Part shown: one piece after another, positions 22,001 through 33,410 of the stretch
Position numbering within the stretch: position 1 is the stretch's first letter
Layout of the letters: each line of letters starts with the position of its first letter
NCBI GenBank assembly: GCA_029298735.1
Contig: JANSLP010000067.1
Span: 1-64,000 of the forward strand
Direction: 5' to 3'
Source of the DNA: Ophiostoma sp. CBS 140.51
Lineage: Eukaryota; Ascomycota; Sordariomycetes; Ophiostomatales; Ophiostomataceae
DNA: 64,000 nt
Notes under the pieces: generated by a model
What the model was told of the DNA's origin: nothing
Database searches by the model: none
The model's input: only the letters and a program-made list of their open reading frames with translations
Translations under genes and position numbers: made by a program

Positions 22001-25000
22001 TACTTCATATACATGTCAGTTCCCTGTCAAGCGCCCCAAAAACGGCCCTTATGCCTCCATCGTATCATCCTTTGACAAAATTGCCGTGATCTGGCCGTCG
22101 CGACAGCACTAATACGTCCGTGCTCAACGGCACTACATACATAACAAGTTTAAGTCGACGCGCAGTTGCCGTTGCGCGCCGCTCCTTCGCCCGTCCGCCA
22201 CGATATTTATGACCATTGTGGGTGTTTTGTGATGTTTCGTGAGCATCGACCTCTTTTTTGGTGAGCTTTTTCTGCAGGGCCGGTCCTCGTCTTGGCAGTT
22301 TTGCAGAAGACCGGCGTGTCAGAGAAAAAGCCACGACGATGATAGCGTCCGTAGGTGAGGTCGAGGCGTAAAGTCGGAGCGTCCAATCTCGATGTCGTTC
22401 GTCGTAAAAAAAAATGAGGCGTCGTCGTCGTTTGTGGTGCACTTCACTCCCTTTTTTTTTTTACCCGCCCGTCGTCTGTGCTGGTGCACGGTGCAGGTCG
22501 TCGCACGCGTCCGTTTTCTTGTGGTCGAGGTGACTTTGCTTTCTTTCCCTCCGTACCGTCTGTGTGTCTGTGTGTTCTATACAGTTCAAGCCGCCTGCGT
22601 TTATGTTTGTGCACCCGTGAATCATTTCTGTTTCGTCGTTACCTTTTTACTTTATGCGTCTATTGAGTATAATTATGAGAGTCATATCAGATATGCGTTA
22701 TATCCAAACGGAAGGAAGCAAGCGCGATAGACGACCGACGGACGGCGGCAATGCGGAGTGCAAAGGGAAGGCACGATGGATGTGCCATGGATGTGGTCAA
22801 CGACCGCTTTTGGTGCAAGGTGTATTCCGTACAAGTGACATGTATTTTTGTATTTTTGTACTCCTTCTCAACTTGTATGTACATCGCTCATTCCTGTGAT
22901 TGGACAATGGCAATACATCCGTTCGCGCCTGCCTGTGCAGGTGAGCTATCACTTTGTACACAGAAAAATTGGGAAAGAGCAATGGACAAAATTGACGAAA
23001 AAAGTGAGCAAAGAAAGACGTCACCGAGAGGGAAGGAACGATGCATGAACTGCTCCTTTTTGGTCTGTTTTGGTCTGTTTTGGAGCTCATTTTTGGACAT
23101 CCCTTTTCTCGCACTTTTTCTTGGCTTCTTCCTCACTTTCAATTCGGCTTTGTCCCATCGTGAGTCGTGTCGTCACTTTGTCTTGATACCCGCTTCCTCA
23201 CTTTGCTTTCATCCCACTTTCAGCCCACAATTCGTGGCCCGCCCTTCTGCCTTATAGCTGCATTCCAAGGGCAGACCAGCCACTTTCTATCGTATCTCGA
23301 CATCCAACTTTCCGTCCTCGAAAAAAACCACAAACAAAACAGCAACGATCGGCATATCCCCTCCCTTTTGCCCTTTGGCCACTGAGCCGCCCGCTATCGC
23401 CCAGCGGTTCAGCCAGCGATTTCCAGATTTCAGCCAGCCTATCGCACGCAATACAGTTGGCTTCAGTTCCCCCTCCAGGCGTGCAAATCGCCCCAACGCT
23501 GACGACGATCTCCCGCCCTCAGGCCTCTCCAGATCGGCCTTCTTTTGCTTTTTCGTCTGGTTCAACTGCCTTCGCTTGGTCGAGTCCCGCAGCACAGAAG
23601 TGCAGTGCAGTTCACTGTCTCGACTGCCTCGGTCTCTTAACTGTGCATCTTTGCCATTTTGAGCATCTTCCCAGTCCACCTCTCTGAGTCCCTGCTCACC
23701 CTTTTCTCAGCTTGCATTGCTCCCCTCCGCCGCTCCTTGCGGCCCCTCTTTCTCGATCTCTGACTGTTTTATGGAGAGACGGAACTCGCTGCACCTCAAC
23801 GGCCTGCCCCTTTCGTGCATTCGAGAGCCCCATCACTGCCCTATCTGGCCGGCCAGTATCCCTTTCGGTCCTTGATGTCTTCGAATACCTCCATCCCAAG
23901 TCTTTACAGTCTTTCCAGCCCTGACAAGCCGTTGCAAGCCTCCCTCAGGCGTCTCGTGAAGCTGCTGACGAGCAAAAGATCTATGGATTGCCCGGTTACC
24001 CCGTCTGAGCGCCAAACAAACACAACCGATCCTCTTAGCAGCAAGATCGTTTCAAAGTATGTTTCTTCGACGCAGTCGACATCCACAGTCATCCTCCGAT
24101 GGCATTTCATTCCAGTACTCTGCAAATTCAAGGCCTCGATTTTATGAACAGGGCAAACAAGGAAACAAGCAAGAACAACCGAGAATGAGAGCAAGCATTA
24201 ACAAACACAAACAAACGCACTCTTGCTCAAACCGCTGCTCCCTTTTCCAAGCATAATACACTTCACAGTGCCTCGGATTACATCCGGCCGCTCGCACACG
24301 CCCCCTCCATCACCACTCTGTCGGGCTACCAGACACTCTTCTTTGTCGACGTTGACTCTTTTCATTCTGGCCTTCCCTCTTTGCCTCTGGTTCAACGCCG
24401 GCGCTCCCTCTCCTGTCTCTGATCTTGGCCCCGTCCTGGGCTCTGGCTGACTTTGTTTTTGCTCTATTTTTCGCTTTTACGCTTCTCTCCACCCTCCGAT
24501 CTACTTGAATCTAGTGTAAGTGGGCCGAACAACACCAAAACGAAGACACACAAGACACAAGCACACAAAAAAAGAGAAAGCGTCAACCACTGCGCAGAAC
24601 GCAAAACGCATATCCCCGATCCCCTCCTCTTTTGATTCCTCCGTTGTGTCTTCCTGTCTCGAACGAACGCCCTCCCTCTCTTTTGGAACCCTCCCATTGC
24701 CTTGCATGGTATCGCAAAATAAACCCTGTCGCTTTCTCCTCACTTTTCTGGTTCTCCCTTCCACCCCTCCCAATCAGAGTACAAACTCAATCGTTCTCTA
24801 TCTCCTGTTCCCAAGAGCCCGGCTGTGGGCAAACTTATGCATGCACTTGCTTCTTCCGCTGTCTTGGGCCTGCTTCGTCTTTTACCCTGTGTCTTTCGTG
24901 GTTATTCTGTGATTTTCTGTCCTGAGTTCTGATCAATCTTCCTGGCCTTCTTCTGAGCATCCGCCAGCCTCCGTTCTTCGTCTTGTTTTGTCTTAACCTG

Positions 25001-26948
25001 CCGCGTTTGCATTATCCTTGCAACGCACGCTTTGTCGTTTCTTTTTCCTTACTATTTTGTTTTCTTTTTCTGCTTTCGTTTCTTTTTTGATCCTCCTTCC
25101 TATCTGCTCCAGTGTCTCCTCTGTTCCCCTCCACCTTTCTCCCTTGATATCCGCTCTCTCCCTTTCCCTTTGCCCTCAGTCCCCTCTTGCCTGCCTCTAA
25201 CTCCACTCCCACGCAGAACAACAAGCCGCCGCAATTGCCATTGTCAAAGTACTCCCGTCCACAGCACAAAACGAAGCTCTAAACACCACTACGAGGCCAC
25301 CGCCGCAAGGCCAAAAAGGCGATCCATCTCGCTTGACCGCGTGCTACTGCAGGGTTCATCACATCACGGTCCCCCTCTATCCTGGCAAGCCATCCTCACA
25401 TCCTAGCACCCTCGAGCACCCTAGAGCCTAGCTGCCACCGCCCTCATACCCTTGCACCTCCAAGCACTCAAAGCTCGCCACACAAATCCCACACCCACAT
25501 CCATTCACCGCACACCCCAGACCGTCACAACCAAACTGGGTATCCCCTCAGCCTTTTGGGCAAAGCGTTTATTTTGTCACCTTTTTTGTCTGGGTCCTCT
25601 TGTATCCTCTCCTTTCTTCCTTGCTTGCGAGTCGCTTTGCAGTCTTTGCATTGGTCCTTGCGTTTTCGTGTCGAGTTTACAAAGGGAAGTGCCGTTCTCC
25701 TCTTTTCGTTTCCTTCTCACATTTCCCTCTTTATTCTCTTCTGCATTTTATCCACTATCCATTTCTTCACATTTACACGACATATCTGTGTGCCTCCCGT
25801 CAAATCCGTCAAACTTTCGTCACCTCGTCATCACCTCGTCACTCCAACCACCACCCGATTTCGATTCGTCCAACCCGTCCAGCGTAACACTCTACTTTCT
25901 ACTTTACTGAGAAACTCTCTCGCGTTCGTCCTGCGGCCGAGAACCGTTTTGCCATGCTCTCTGGTTGGCTCTCGCGCCCAACCTCACTTTCAATTTGACA
26001 CGGGCAGTCCAGAACCCAGAGCCACAGAACCACACAAAAACCACGATCCCAGATCCCCAGGGACTCGACAATTAACGGTTCGGAGAATCTCGCGCTGTCT
26101 CCCTTATTCTCGCCTCATTCTCTCTTATTCTCGCTCTCTTTTCTCGCATCCTTCTGCCCTGGTCCTTGACCACTGATCCGAGCGCCCACGTTTACACGCC
26201 TCGTGTTGATTTTTATTTTCCGGGATCCTTCTGTCTTTCATGGGAGATTTCAGAACAGAACAACACAAAACAGAGGATACAGAGTAGCGAATACGGATTG
26301 CACTCTCATATGCACATTTACTGTGCATACCATCTACACACCTCTGAACACCCTGCTACGCATTACACCCTATCTACTTACATTACTCGCACGCCCATGC
26401 CTCTGCAATTAGTGTAAAACCCTCCACCACCGCACACTATTTCCAGCCCCTGCCCGCCTTTTTGCATTCTTGCTGGACATCGCCTCGGATTGTCTCACTT
26501 GTTTGTTGACCTATTCCTTAACCACACGCCCTCCCCCTCTACGAGCATTTTTCCTCCTTTTATTTTTATTCTTTTTGCTCATTATTTTTATTCCTCTCTT
26601 CCCTTATTCAGTTCTTACACCCCCTCTCAAACCTTTATCACCTCCCCTCTCCCCATCTTGAACATCTCATCGACCGTCTTCTTTTCAACTCTTACCTCGC
26701 TCACTCTTCTTCCAACCTTTACGTCGTCACCAACTCGTCACACAATACAGCCAAAGACAAACAGACAGAACACATACACATTCCACCAAACACCAAAGAA
26801 CCAAATCATATCGGCTACAACTCACTACCGAACTTCCCGCCTCTCACGACCTGGGAACGGACCTCGCTGCCGTGAACCGCTTCTTGCGTGTTACAGTCGA
26901 CGGACAGTTTGGAACCGGGCCTTCCTTCCCTCTTACCGGTCACAAAAT
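13094..26948. other. Gene desert, pyrimidine-rich on the plus strand
   Basis: Nearly 14 kb without a recognisable gene. Open frames are short and of low-complexity, Ser/Phe/Leu-rich composition, as expected from CT-rich DNA. From about 13.9 kb onward the plus strand is strongly enriched in C and T. Such composition in Sordariomycetes is typical of long transcribed leaders and upstream regions, here pointing towards the gene at 27386. Small tandem repeats occur (for example 21475-21528). No tRNA, transposon or CRISPR-like array was recognised. Confidence 0.5.
21475..21528. repeat. Three tandem 18-bp units
   Basis: Units are 21475-21492, 21493-21510 and 21511-21528. The first two differ by one base (GATAATTACTAGGGATTT versus GATAATTGCTAGGGATTT); the third is diverged. 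Confidence 0.8.
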
Positions 26949-27350
26949 GTAAGGTATCACTCTTTCTTTCCTGCCTCTTTTTATTGATCTGTGCATCGTG
27001 TGTTCTGTACATCCTGTACACACGTATTCCACTACGTCTGTGCTCGCTCGCTGCTTTTTGTCTCTACGGATCTGCCGGTGCACGACTAAAGCCAAAGACT
27101 GCGTGTGACGAGGTGTCGTGGAAGGCGTGTACAACGAGCACAGAACACAAGACAAGACGGCATCTGAGAGACAGAACGGATGCGAGAACAGAAAAAGCGG
27201 CCGGCTACCTGCCTTTGCCCGTTTCTTGTGCTCTTTGTTTTAAAAGCACAATTTATGGTCTTCCAGTTTCAGGCTCTCGCTTTTTCAAACCTTCATTTCG
27301 TCTTCGTCTTCTCATTTTCACTTTTACTCTCAACATCTTCATTTTCCCAG
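26949..27350 (+). other. Candidate 5' UTR intron of the 992-residue protein gene
   Basis: A GTAAGG donor at 26949 and a pyrimidine tract ending CAG at 27349-27350, with a CTCAAC branch-like word shortly before, frame a 402-nt interval directly upstream of the start codon at 27386. The forward frame is open through it, but its translation is not protein-like, so a leader intron is the better reading. Confidence 0.4.
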
Positions 27351-27385
27351 AAGCCAAACGCTTCTCTCCAGAACCAGAACTAACC

Positions 27386-30364
27386 ATGGCACCTCCAGAT
27401 CTCATACCCCGTGCCCTCTCGACCACCATGGCCAACGGAATCGACAGGCTCGAACGCCTGTTCTCCAAAAAGAAGTATGCTGCAGCATCCCGTGAGCAGC
27501 AGCAGGCTGCCGACTACGCACCACCACCAACCTCCTACTCGTCTCGCTTCGCTCTCCGCAAAGGCTCCGCCGCGGCCGCTTCTCCCTCTTCGCCTACCCG
27601 CTACTCGCCTCTGAACGACATGCACTTCCCTCAGCCGTCTTTTATCCGCCCCAAGGCCGCAAGGATGATTCCCCGCGACGACCATGCCTACGCTCCGACC
27701 TCGCCCTCGCGCCCTGGCACGGCTAACCGCAGCATATGCGTTCCTGAAGGCCCGCCCACTCTTCCTCAGATTACTGCGACCGTCCTGGTTTCTCCCCCAA
27801 CATCACCCACAAAAGTTGTCGCACCGCCGCGGAGTGCTGGTGGTCCAACAACAACACGCAGCCCCCACGGTCCCCCAGTAGCCTACCAGGCGCGGTCTAT
27901 GTCTGTTACGTCGCCGCACCGCCGCACGTTCGACAGCCGTCGTAGCAGTGGATCGATCAACTACAACTACTGCAGCACATCCGCTACTCTCAGCAGCAGT
28001 GGCAGTAGCACCATGAGCAGTAGCACCCACACCAGCAACGGCAGCAACAACCACCCCAACCGCCGCTCTTCATACATTGAGACGCCGTGTGAGCTCAGCG
28101 ACGCCGCTGCCCGTGCCGCTCCCAACAACGGCCGTATCTTGGCGAGTGTCAACGTCCATCGTCTTCCCAAGCGGTCATCTTCGCTCCTACAGCGTCGTGA
28201 CGTCTTTGTCTCGCCTCTTGCCAACTTGGACACCTACCAGATCTCCAACACCGGCCGCCGTGGCTCTGTGGCCATCACCATCAGCTCCGGTGAGATCAGC
28301 CCAGCCACTGTCCAGGCCACACCCATTATCCCCTCCTCCTCGCCTGCCTCCCCCAAGGAGAACCAGCAGGAGCAGCAGCAGCCAGAGCTCAAGATCCAGG
28401 GCGACGAGCTGCACGAGCTGCGTGAACTGCAGGGTCTTCCTGATCTACAACAGACACCGCCCCTCAAGGACCTTCAGCAGCCAATCTTCTTCACTACTCA
28501 GCATCAGACTGTCCAGACTGAGGACGAGCAGACCACCGAAGAGAAGGTCGAAGAGGTACCCGCATCGACTTCCCCCAAGCAGTCGGAGCCGCCCATCTTC
28601 ACTGAGACGCCGCTGCTTTGCCGCGACTCCGTCTTTGCCCCTATTGTCCTGCCTCAGAGCCGCCCTACTTCTCCCTCTGCGTCTGCGGTCTCGGCTCGTC
28701 GCCGGTCTCGCCTTGCACGCCGCCCAATGTCGCTCCGCTACCAGCGCCACCTGCCCATTGAGCCGAAGCCGTCTTCGCCGAGCTCGGTTCTCATGGAGCC
28801 CAACTTGGGTGATTTCCTGTCGCTGAGCGACGATGATATCGCAGAGGACATCGCTGCTGCCGCCGCCGCCGCTGCCGCGACCGCTGCTACTGCTGAGGCT
28901 ACCTCCACTGCCCCAGTCGTTGAGGTTGTTGAGGAGGAGAAGAAGGGAGAGGTCTTGGAGACCAGCACGCCCCGTGCTTCGATGGTGCCTCTCCCTGCTG
29001 AGACTCCTGCTGCTACCGAGGATGTCCCTCCCACTACGCCACCCAAGACGCCGCAGCAGGCTAAGAGCGCTCTGTCTCTCCAGAAGCCTCTGCCTCCTGC
29101 ACCGACTGAGGCTATTGCCCCTGCCACCTCATCGTCGCGTGTGTCGCCGAATGCTCTGGCCCGCAGAGTTGCTCTGGCTGCTACTGCCCCTTCTCTGCCT
29201 CCTGCCTTCCAGGCCCCGCCCCCGGCTTTCCTCTCTCTGCTGCCTGGCATGCCTCTCCTGCCCTCGCCCATGTCTGTCACTCCCTCCGCCTCGGCGGCTG
29301 GCCGCCCTCGGACCCCGGCTGGTGAGGCTCGCATGGCTGCTGCCTTTGAAATTGCCCGCATTGCCTCGCAGTACAAGTTCGACTTGGCCTACATTGCCAC
29401 CATTTGGCCCAAGAACATGGCCTTCCCCATCTCGTCGGCTGCTGCTTCTGCCTCTGCCTCCACCTCAACGACTGCCCGGCCGCAGTCTATTGGCTGGCCC
29501 TCGTCGCCGACCTCGCCCTCGTGTGCCGCCAACAAGGTGTCTCGCAACAACAGCCAGACAAGCAGCCGCCCACCCCTCAGTGGCCGCGGTGCCAACCGTG
29601 CCAGCCATGTCAGCCACGGCAGCCAGAACAGCTTCGTGAGCCAGTCCAGCAGCACCAGTGCCAACACCACTACCAAGCAGCACAGCGGTGTCTTCTCGCC
29701 CGTTGGTATGCGCCAGTCCAAGCTCGAGGCCCAGTTCCTCGCCGCCTATGGCCTGGCCACCGTCCGCGCTCCCTACAGCCTGTCGGCACCCACGCACGAC
29801 AAGATCCTCAACGCCGAGCGCTGGCTCGAGTTCAGCGAGCCTGATGCTCAACCTGACGAGTTTTCGCGCGGCTACGGCTGTGCGTTTTACCCTGGCCGCA
29901 CCCCTGTGAACAGCACGGCTGCTACCACTGCCAACGCCACTACCACTCCCGTGTCTCGCCAGCGCTTCCAGCGCCGCGCGTCGACTGATGACTGCGACGC
30001 CGATACTGAGCAGGACGCTCGTGCCGCTGTGCCGCGCCCTCGCCGCAAGATGTCTACCTCGTCTGCCAACTCTTCCACCACCAACAACAGTGGCATCGTC
30101 TTTGTTGCCTACCGCCGTAAGGAGGTTGTCGATGAGCGCGCTCGCCGCCAGGAGAAGGATGACCTCGAGGCCCTGTACCGCGACGTCGAGGCCCTCGTCG
30201 GCAAGATCCTGGACGTCCATATGCAGCAGCAGCGCCAGGCACACCTGGAGACGCAGCGTGCTCTGCCCGATGTCCAGGACGTACTCGCTGCCGGCGGCTT
30301 CCCTGGTGTCGGCGCCGCCTGCACCCTGCGCCAATCGCGCTTCCTCGGTGTGAAGGCTGCTTAA
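27386..30364 (+). CDS. Conserved fungal protein of unknown function, low-complexity
   Basis: Single exon, 992 residues, no signal peptide or membrane segment. Residues 1-640 are largely disordered: rich in Ser, Pro, Thr and Ala, with a Gln-rich patch, an alanine tract (about residues 490-503) and many SP/TP sites that could be phosphorylated. The C-terminal third looks folded and constrained, with AAFEIARIASQYKFDLAYIA followed by TIWP, then FLAAYGLATVRAPYSLSAPT, AERWLEFSEPDAQPDEFSRG, YGCAFYPG, GIVFVAYRRK and a charged helical tail around LEALYRDVEALVGKILDVHM. From memory this pattern occurs in uncharacterised Pezizomycotina proteins, perhaps with a GAF-like fold; that is an inference. The frame is open upstream to 26888, but the extension is leader sequence. 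The start ATG sits in a good context (TAACCATGG). Its very long CT-rich upstream region suggests complex regulation. Confidence 0.85.
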   Translation: MAPPDLIPRALSTTMANGIDRLERLFSKKKYAAASREQQQAADYAPPPTSYSSRFALRKGSAAAASPSSPTRYSPLNDMHFPQPSFIRPKAARMIPRDDHAYAPTSPSRPGTANRSICVPEGPPTLPQITATVLVSPPTSPTKVVAPPRSAGGPTTTRSPHGPPVAYQARSMSVTSPHRRTFDSRRSSGSINYNYCSTSATLSSSGSSTMSSSTHTSNGSNNHPNRRSSYIETPCELSDAAARAAPNNGRILASVNVHRLPKRSSSLLQRRDVFVSPLANLDTYQISNTGRRGSVAITISSGEISPATVQATPIIPSSSPASPKENQQEQQQPELKIQGDELHELRELQGLPDLQQTPPLKDLQQPIFFTTQHQTVQTEDEQTTEEKVEEVPASTSPKQSEPPIFTETPLLCRDSVFAPIVLPQSRPTSPSASAVSARRRSRLARRPMSLRYQRHLPIEPKPSSPSSVLMEPNLGDFLSLSDDDIAEDIAAAAAAAAATAATAEATSTAPVVEVVEEEKKGEVLETSTPRASMVPLPAETPAATEDVPPTTPPKTPQQAKSALSLQKPLPPAPTEAIAPATSSSRVSPNALARRVALAATAPSLPPAFQAPPPAFLSLLPGMPLLPSPMSVTPSASAAGRPRTPAGEARMAAAFEIARIASQYKFDLAYIATIWPKNMAFPISSAAASASASTSTTARPQSIGWPSSPTSPSCAANKVSRNNSQTSSRPPLSGRGANRASHVSHGSQNSFVSQSSSTSANTTTKQHSGVFSPVGMRQSKLEAQFLAAYGLATVRAPYSLSAPTHDKILNAERWLEFSEPDAQPDEFSRGYGCAFYPGRTPVNSTAATTANATTTPVSRQRFQRRASTDDCDADTEQDARAAVPRPRRKMSTSSANSSTTNNSGIVFVAYRRKEVVDERARRQEKDDLEALYRDVEALVGKILDVHMQQQRQAHLETQRALPDVQDVLAAGGFPGVGAACTLRQSRFLGVKAA

Positions 30365-31086
30365 GTGCAAGCCCACACCATCACATCACATCACACTACG
30401 TTCACTCTTTCACTATTTTTTTACCTCTTACTATCACTTTTCTATCATTTATTTCCTTTGTCATCAGCGATCGCCTCGCGCGATCTGTACATATTTCTGT
30501 TTTCCATTTCCATTTTCATTTTCACGAAAGGTGCAAAGTTCACACAACACGACGGGACAACGGAACGGTCTTTTCATACTATTACCACAACGGGCATTAC
30601 GGGGTGCACTTTTTGTTTTCACTCACTCGAGTCATATTTCCTATTTCCTATTTTTTCTATTTTTCATATTGTACTTCTGCGCTCGCTTTTTTATCAAATA
30701 CCCCCATTGCACAATCAGAACAGACAAGGTCCGATATTACACACGAAAGGACCAAGGACAAGAAGGAGGCCGAGGATCGGGGATGAAGCATATACCAAAT
30801 ACCATTTGATAGCATTTGATTATTATATCAATCACAATAACAATACTTTACAATCTACTTTACTAGTATACAATGCATCTTGAACTCGTAAGTAAACCTC
30901 CAAACTATCATATTGTAAATCAACGTAATGAACTCCATAACCCAGCATATAAATAAAATAGGGTATCTATTGTATGACAAAAGTCCCAAAATGTAGTCAC
31001 TTTTCTGTCCTCGCCTTCGTCTCGATTCTTCTCGTATCCTTACTTAATCTCCTCTTCCCATCTGGCTCGCCTTCGGCTCGCCTAAC
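30365..31086. other. Convergent 3' intergenic region
   Basis: It lies between the stop of the plus-strand unknown protein and the stop of the minus-strand DRN1-like gene, so it holds two 3' UTRs. It is AT-richer and no other feature was seen. Confidence 0.5.
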
Positions 31087-33410
31087 CTAACCCTCCAGTG
31101 TAAAGTCCCACGGTGCATACGACGCCCGGAACGCAGCCACATCCGCCTCCTCCTCGGCCTCCGTCTGCGAGCACTCCTGCCACACCGCCCGTGTTGACTC
31201 CAGTCCCAACAGCTTCGCCACCACACGGCGGCCGTACTGCAGGTCAAACCGCGCGCCCTCGTCCAAGTGCATCACCAGCGTCTTGCCCACAATCTTTTCC
31301 TCGCCGTCCGCGCCCACCTCCTCACCCCAGATCCACACGCGAAAGTAGTCGCCAGAAATGGGCTGGAACGGTTCATCCCCCTTGGGGTTTGTAGACGAAT
31401 CCTCCACTAGCGCAGGAAGCTTCATGTTGGCCGCCTCCACGCGGAACGCCGCTTCAACCAGCCCGCCCACCACCAATTTGGCGGGAACAGGCACCAGCTG
31501 CCAGTGCACATGCACATTGCGCGCCCGGCTAATCTCCCACGTCACCGTGCCCAGTTTTTGCTTTGTGCGGCTCGCCACCATGGCCTGCAGGCTCTCGCGG
31601 AACCGCGTCATTTCGCGGAACGTCTTGGCCGCCGTGACCTGGCCATTGTCTGGCTCAGCGGCCGGGTCGTTGGAGTGCATGGCGCCGGCCGTAATTGTGG
31701 CGGCATGGCTCAGCGGGACGATAATCATGTGGCCCGGGAAACTCTTGCCTTCGGTACCAGCGTCTTCTTCGCGGGCTTGGCTTGCATCGGGTGCCGTCAG
31801 GCCTTGCTCGGCAAATGTGGTCGGCAGTGGCAACGGGCCCTTGGCCGTGGCGAGGTAGGCATCGTCGCCGATGCTCGCCAACATGTGTGTGGGAAGGTTG
31901 GCGTTGGACAGACAAAAGAAGCAGCGGTCCGGGCCCGGTGGCGGCGGGTTGTCGCGGCGTGAGCGTTTGCCATGACGGCCGCCTCCACCATGGTGGTCTT
32001 GGGAAAACCGCGAAAACTCGGCTTCTTGCGGTGCACGGCGCTTCTTCTGGCCGTTGGACCGGCCCAGGAAGGGTGAGGGTGTGCATCCTGCAGGCACAAG
32101 TGTGGGCGCCTCCTTGGACAGAGCAAAGGCGTACAAGGCCTTGGCCTTGGCGGTGTTGCCCCACGTAGCTAGAGACAGGAACCGTGTCACATCAATGGCG
32201 AGTGAGTGCGATGAGTCGGGCCGCTCCGGGTGGAAGAAGGCTTCGCGTTCATAGAAGAAGGTCGACTTTTCGTCGCCCTGGAACACGTCTGGGGATGCCG
32301 TCAGGTGGTACCGCGGTCGGAGAGCAGCCACCAGATCGGCCAGGCCGTCGCTCGAAGGGATAACTCGGGATGGGTCCAGACCCGAACCCTCGGGGAACAC
32401 CGTCTGAGCCGATCCCTTCAGAATCCCGCGCGGCCAAATGGCCGTCAGCAGAATGTCTGCACCGTGTGCACCTCTGAGCGACGCCTCGTCAGCAACAGAA
32501 TGGAACGGCAAGCAAGCATCCGTCGAGGGGCCTGCGCGCACAATACCGTCGGCCGAAGCCTCGCCGTCGTTTTCGACCAACAGGCCGCCAAGCGCAACAA
32601 TCCGCAGGCCCTCGGCCGTCTTGGTCACACTGCGCTTGCCAAGGTAGTGCAGGTTGGGGCAGATTTCGTTGCCCTCGCCGTCCTCGCTCTGTGCTGCCTC
32701 TTCGAGCTGCTTAGCAATTCGCGCAGGAAAGGGTCGTGTGCCGACCGTGAAGTAGGTCGTCATGGGGACCTCAATCTGACCAGACAAAAGCTGTGCGAGC
32801 TCATCATCATCGTCGTCCTCGTTGAAGAGGTTGCCTGTGGCAATGCAGCAGGCAAACTGATTCTTGGCGTGGAGAGCGCTGAGTTTTTTAAAAGCGGCGG
32901 CGAACTGGCCATTGACCGAACCAAGGACGATCCTAGAGAAAAATTAGCGAAATGATAACCAGAGGGTAAGAGACGAGTGATGAAAGACTGAAAGCAAAGA
33001 GCAGTGACGAGTGAGAGGTGAGCCTCACATATAGTGAGGTTTGGTCTCAACACAACGATCGTGACAGGTACGACGAGCACGACGAGCACGGCACCGCAGA
33101 GGTGGCTAATATGAGGGATACATGATGAAGAGATATGAGGTGAATGTATATGATATGATGATATGTGACGACAAGATGTACCACGATAACGTGAGATGAT
33201 GTGCGTGGTGAGTGAGCCTCTCGAGGTTGGGCAATGCTGGAGAAGGTTGAGAAAAAGTGTGTGTGTGTGTGAAAGAGAGAAAGCCGTAATGGAAGTAGTG
33301 GGAGCATATGGGGAGTGCGGGCTGAAATAGGAATAAAGTTGACGTGTGGACTCGGGGCAAAGAATAAACACAAAAAAAGATCAGACGGTTCCTTACAATT
33401 TTGACGACAT
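31087..33410 (-). CDS. CwfJ/CWF19-like lariat-debranching cofactor (DRN1-type)
   Basis: Exon 1 is only 14 nt (33410-33397, encoding MSSK plus two bases). A 464-nt intron (33396-32933, GTAAGG donor, CTAAT branch, CTAG acceptor) follows, then exon 2 is 32932-31087. The product is 619 residues. The N-terminus LIVLGSVNGQF and FACCIATGNLF are the metallophosphatase-like domain of this family. The CwfJ C-terminal domain 1 shows CFFCLSNANLPTHMLASIGD followed by DAYLATAKGPL, then GHMIIVPLSHAATI and VHVHWQLVPVP, a degenerate HIT motif. Domain 2 ends with YAPWDFTLEG. In yeast Drn1 works with the debranching enzyme Dbr1 on intron lariats; CWF19 members join late spliceosomes. A basic, Gly/His-rich linker (about residues 300-330) separates the halves. 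Neighbouring genes give no further clue. The tiny first exon would be missed by most gene finders but is needed for the conserved N-terminus. Confidence 0.93.

Noticed and set aside
26888..27385. In-frame N-terminal extension of the 992-residue protein
   Set aside because: Not protein-like, contains good intron signals, and the ATG at 27386 has a better context.
32760..33371. 203-codon minus-strand frame in the DRN1-like intron
   Set aside because: It runs through the intron and its splice sites; composition is Ser/His/Leu low complexity and the conserved N-terminus requires splicing here.
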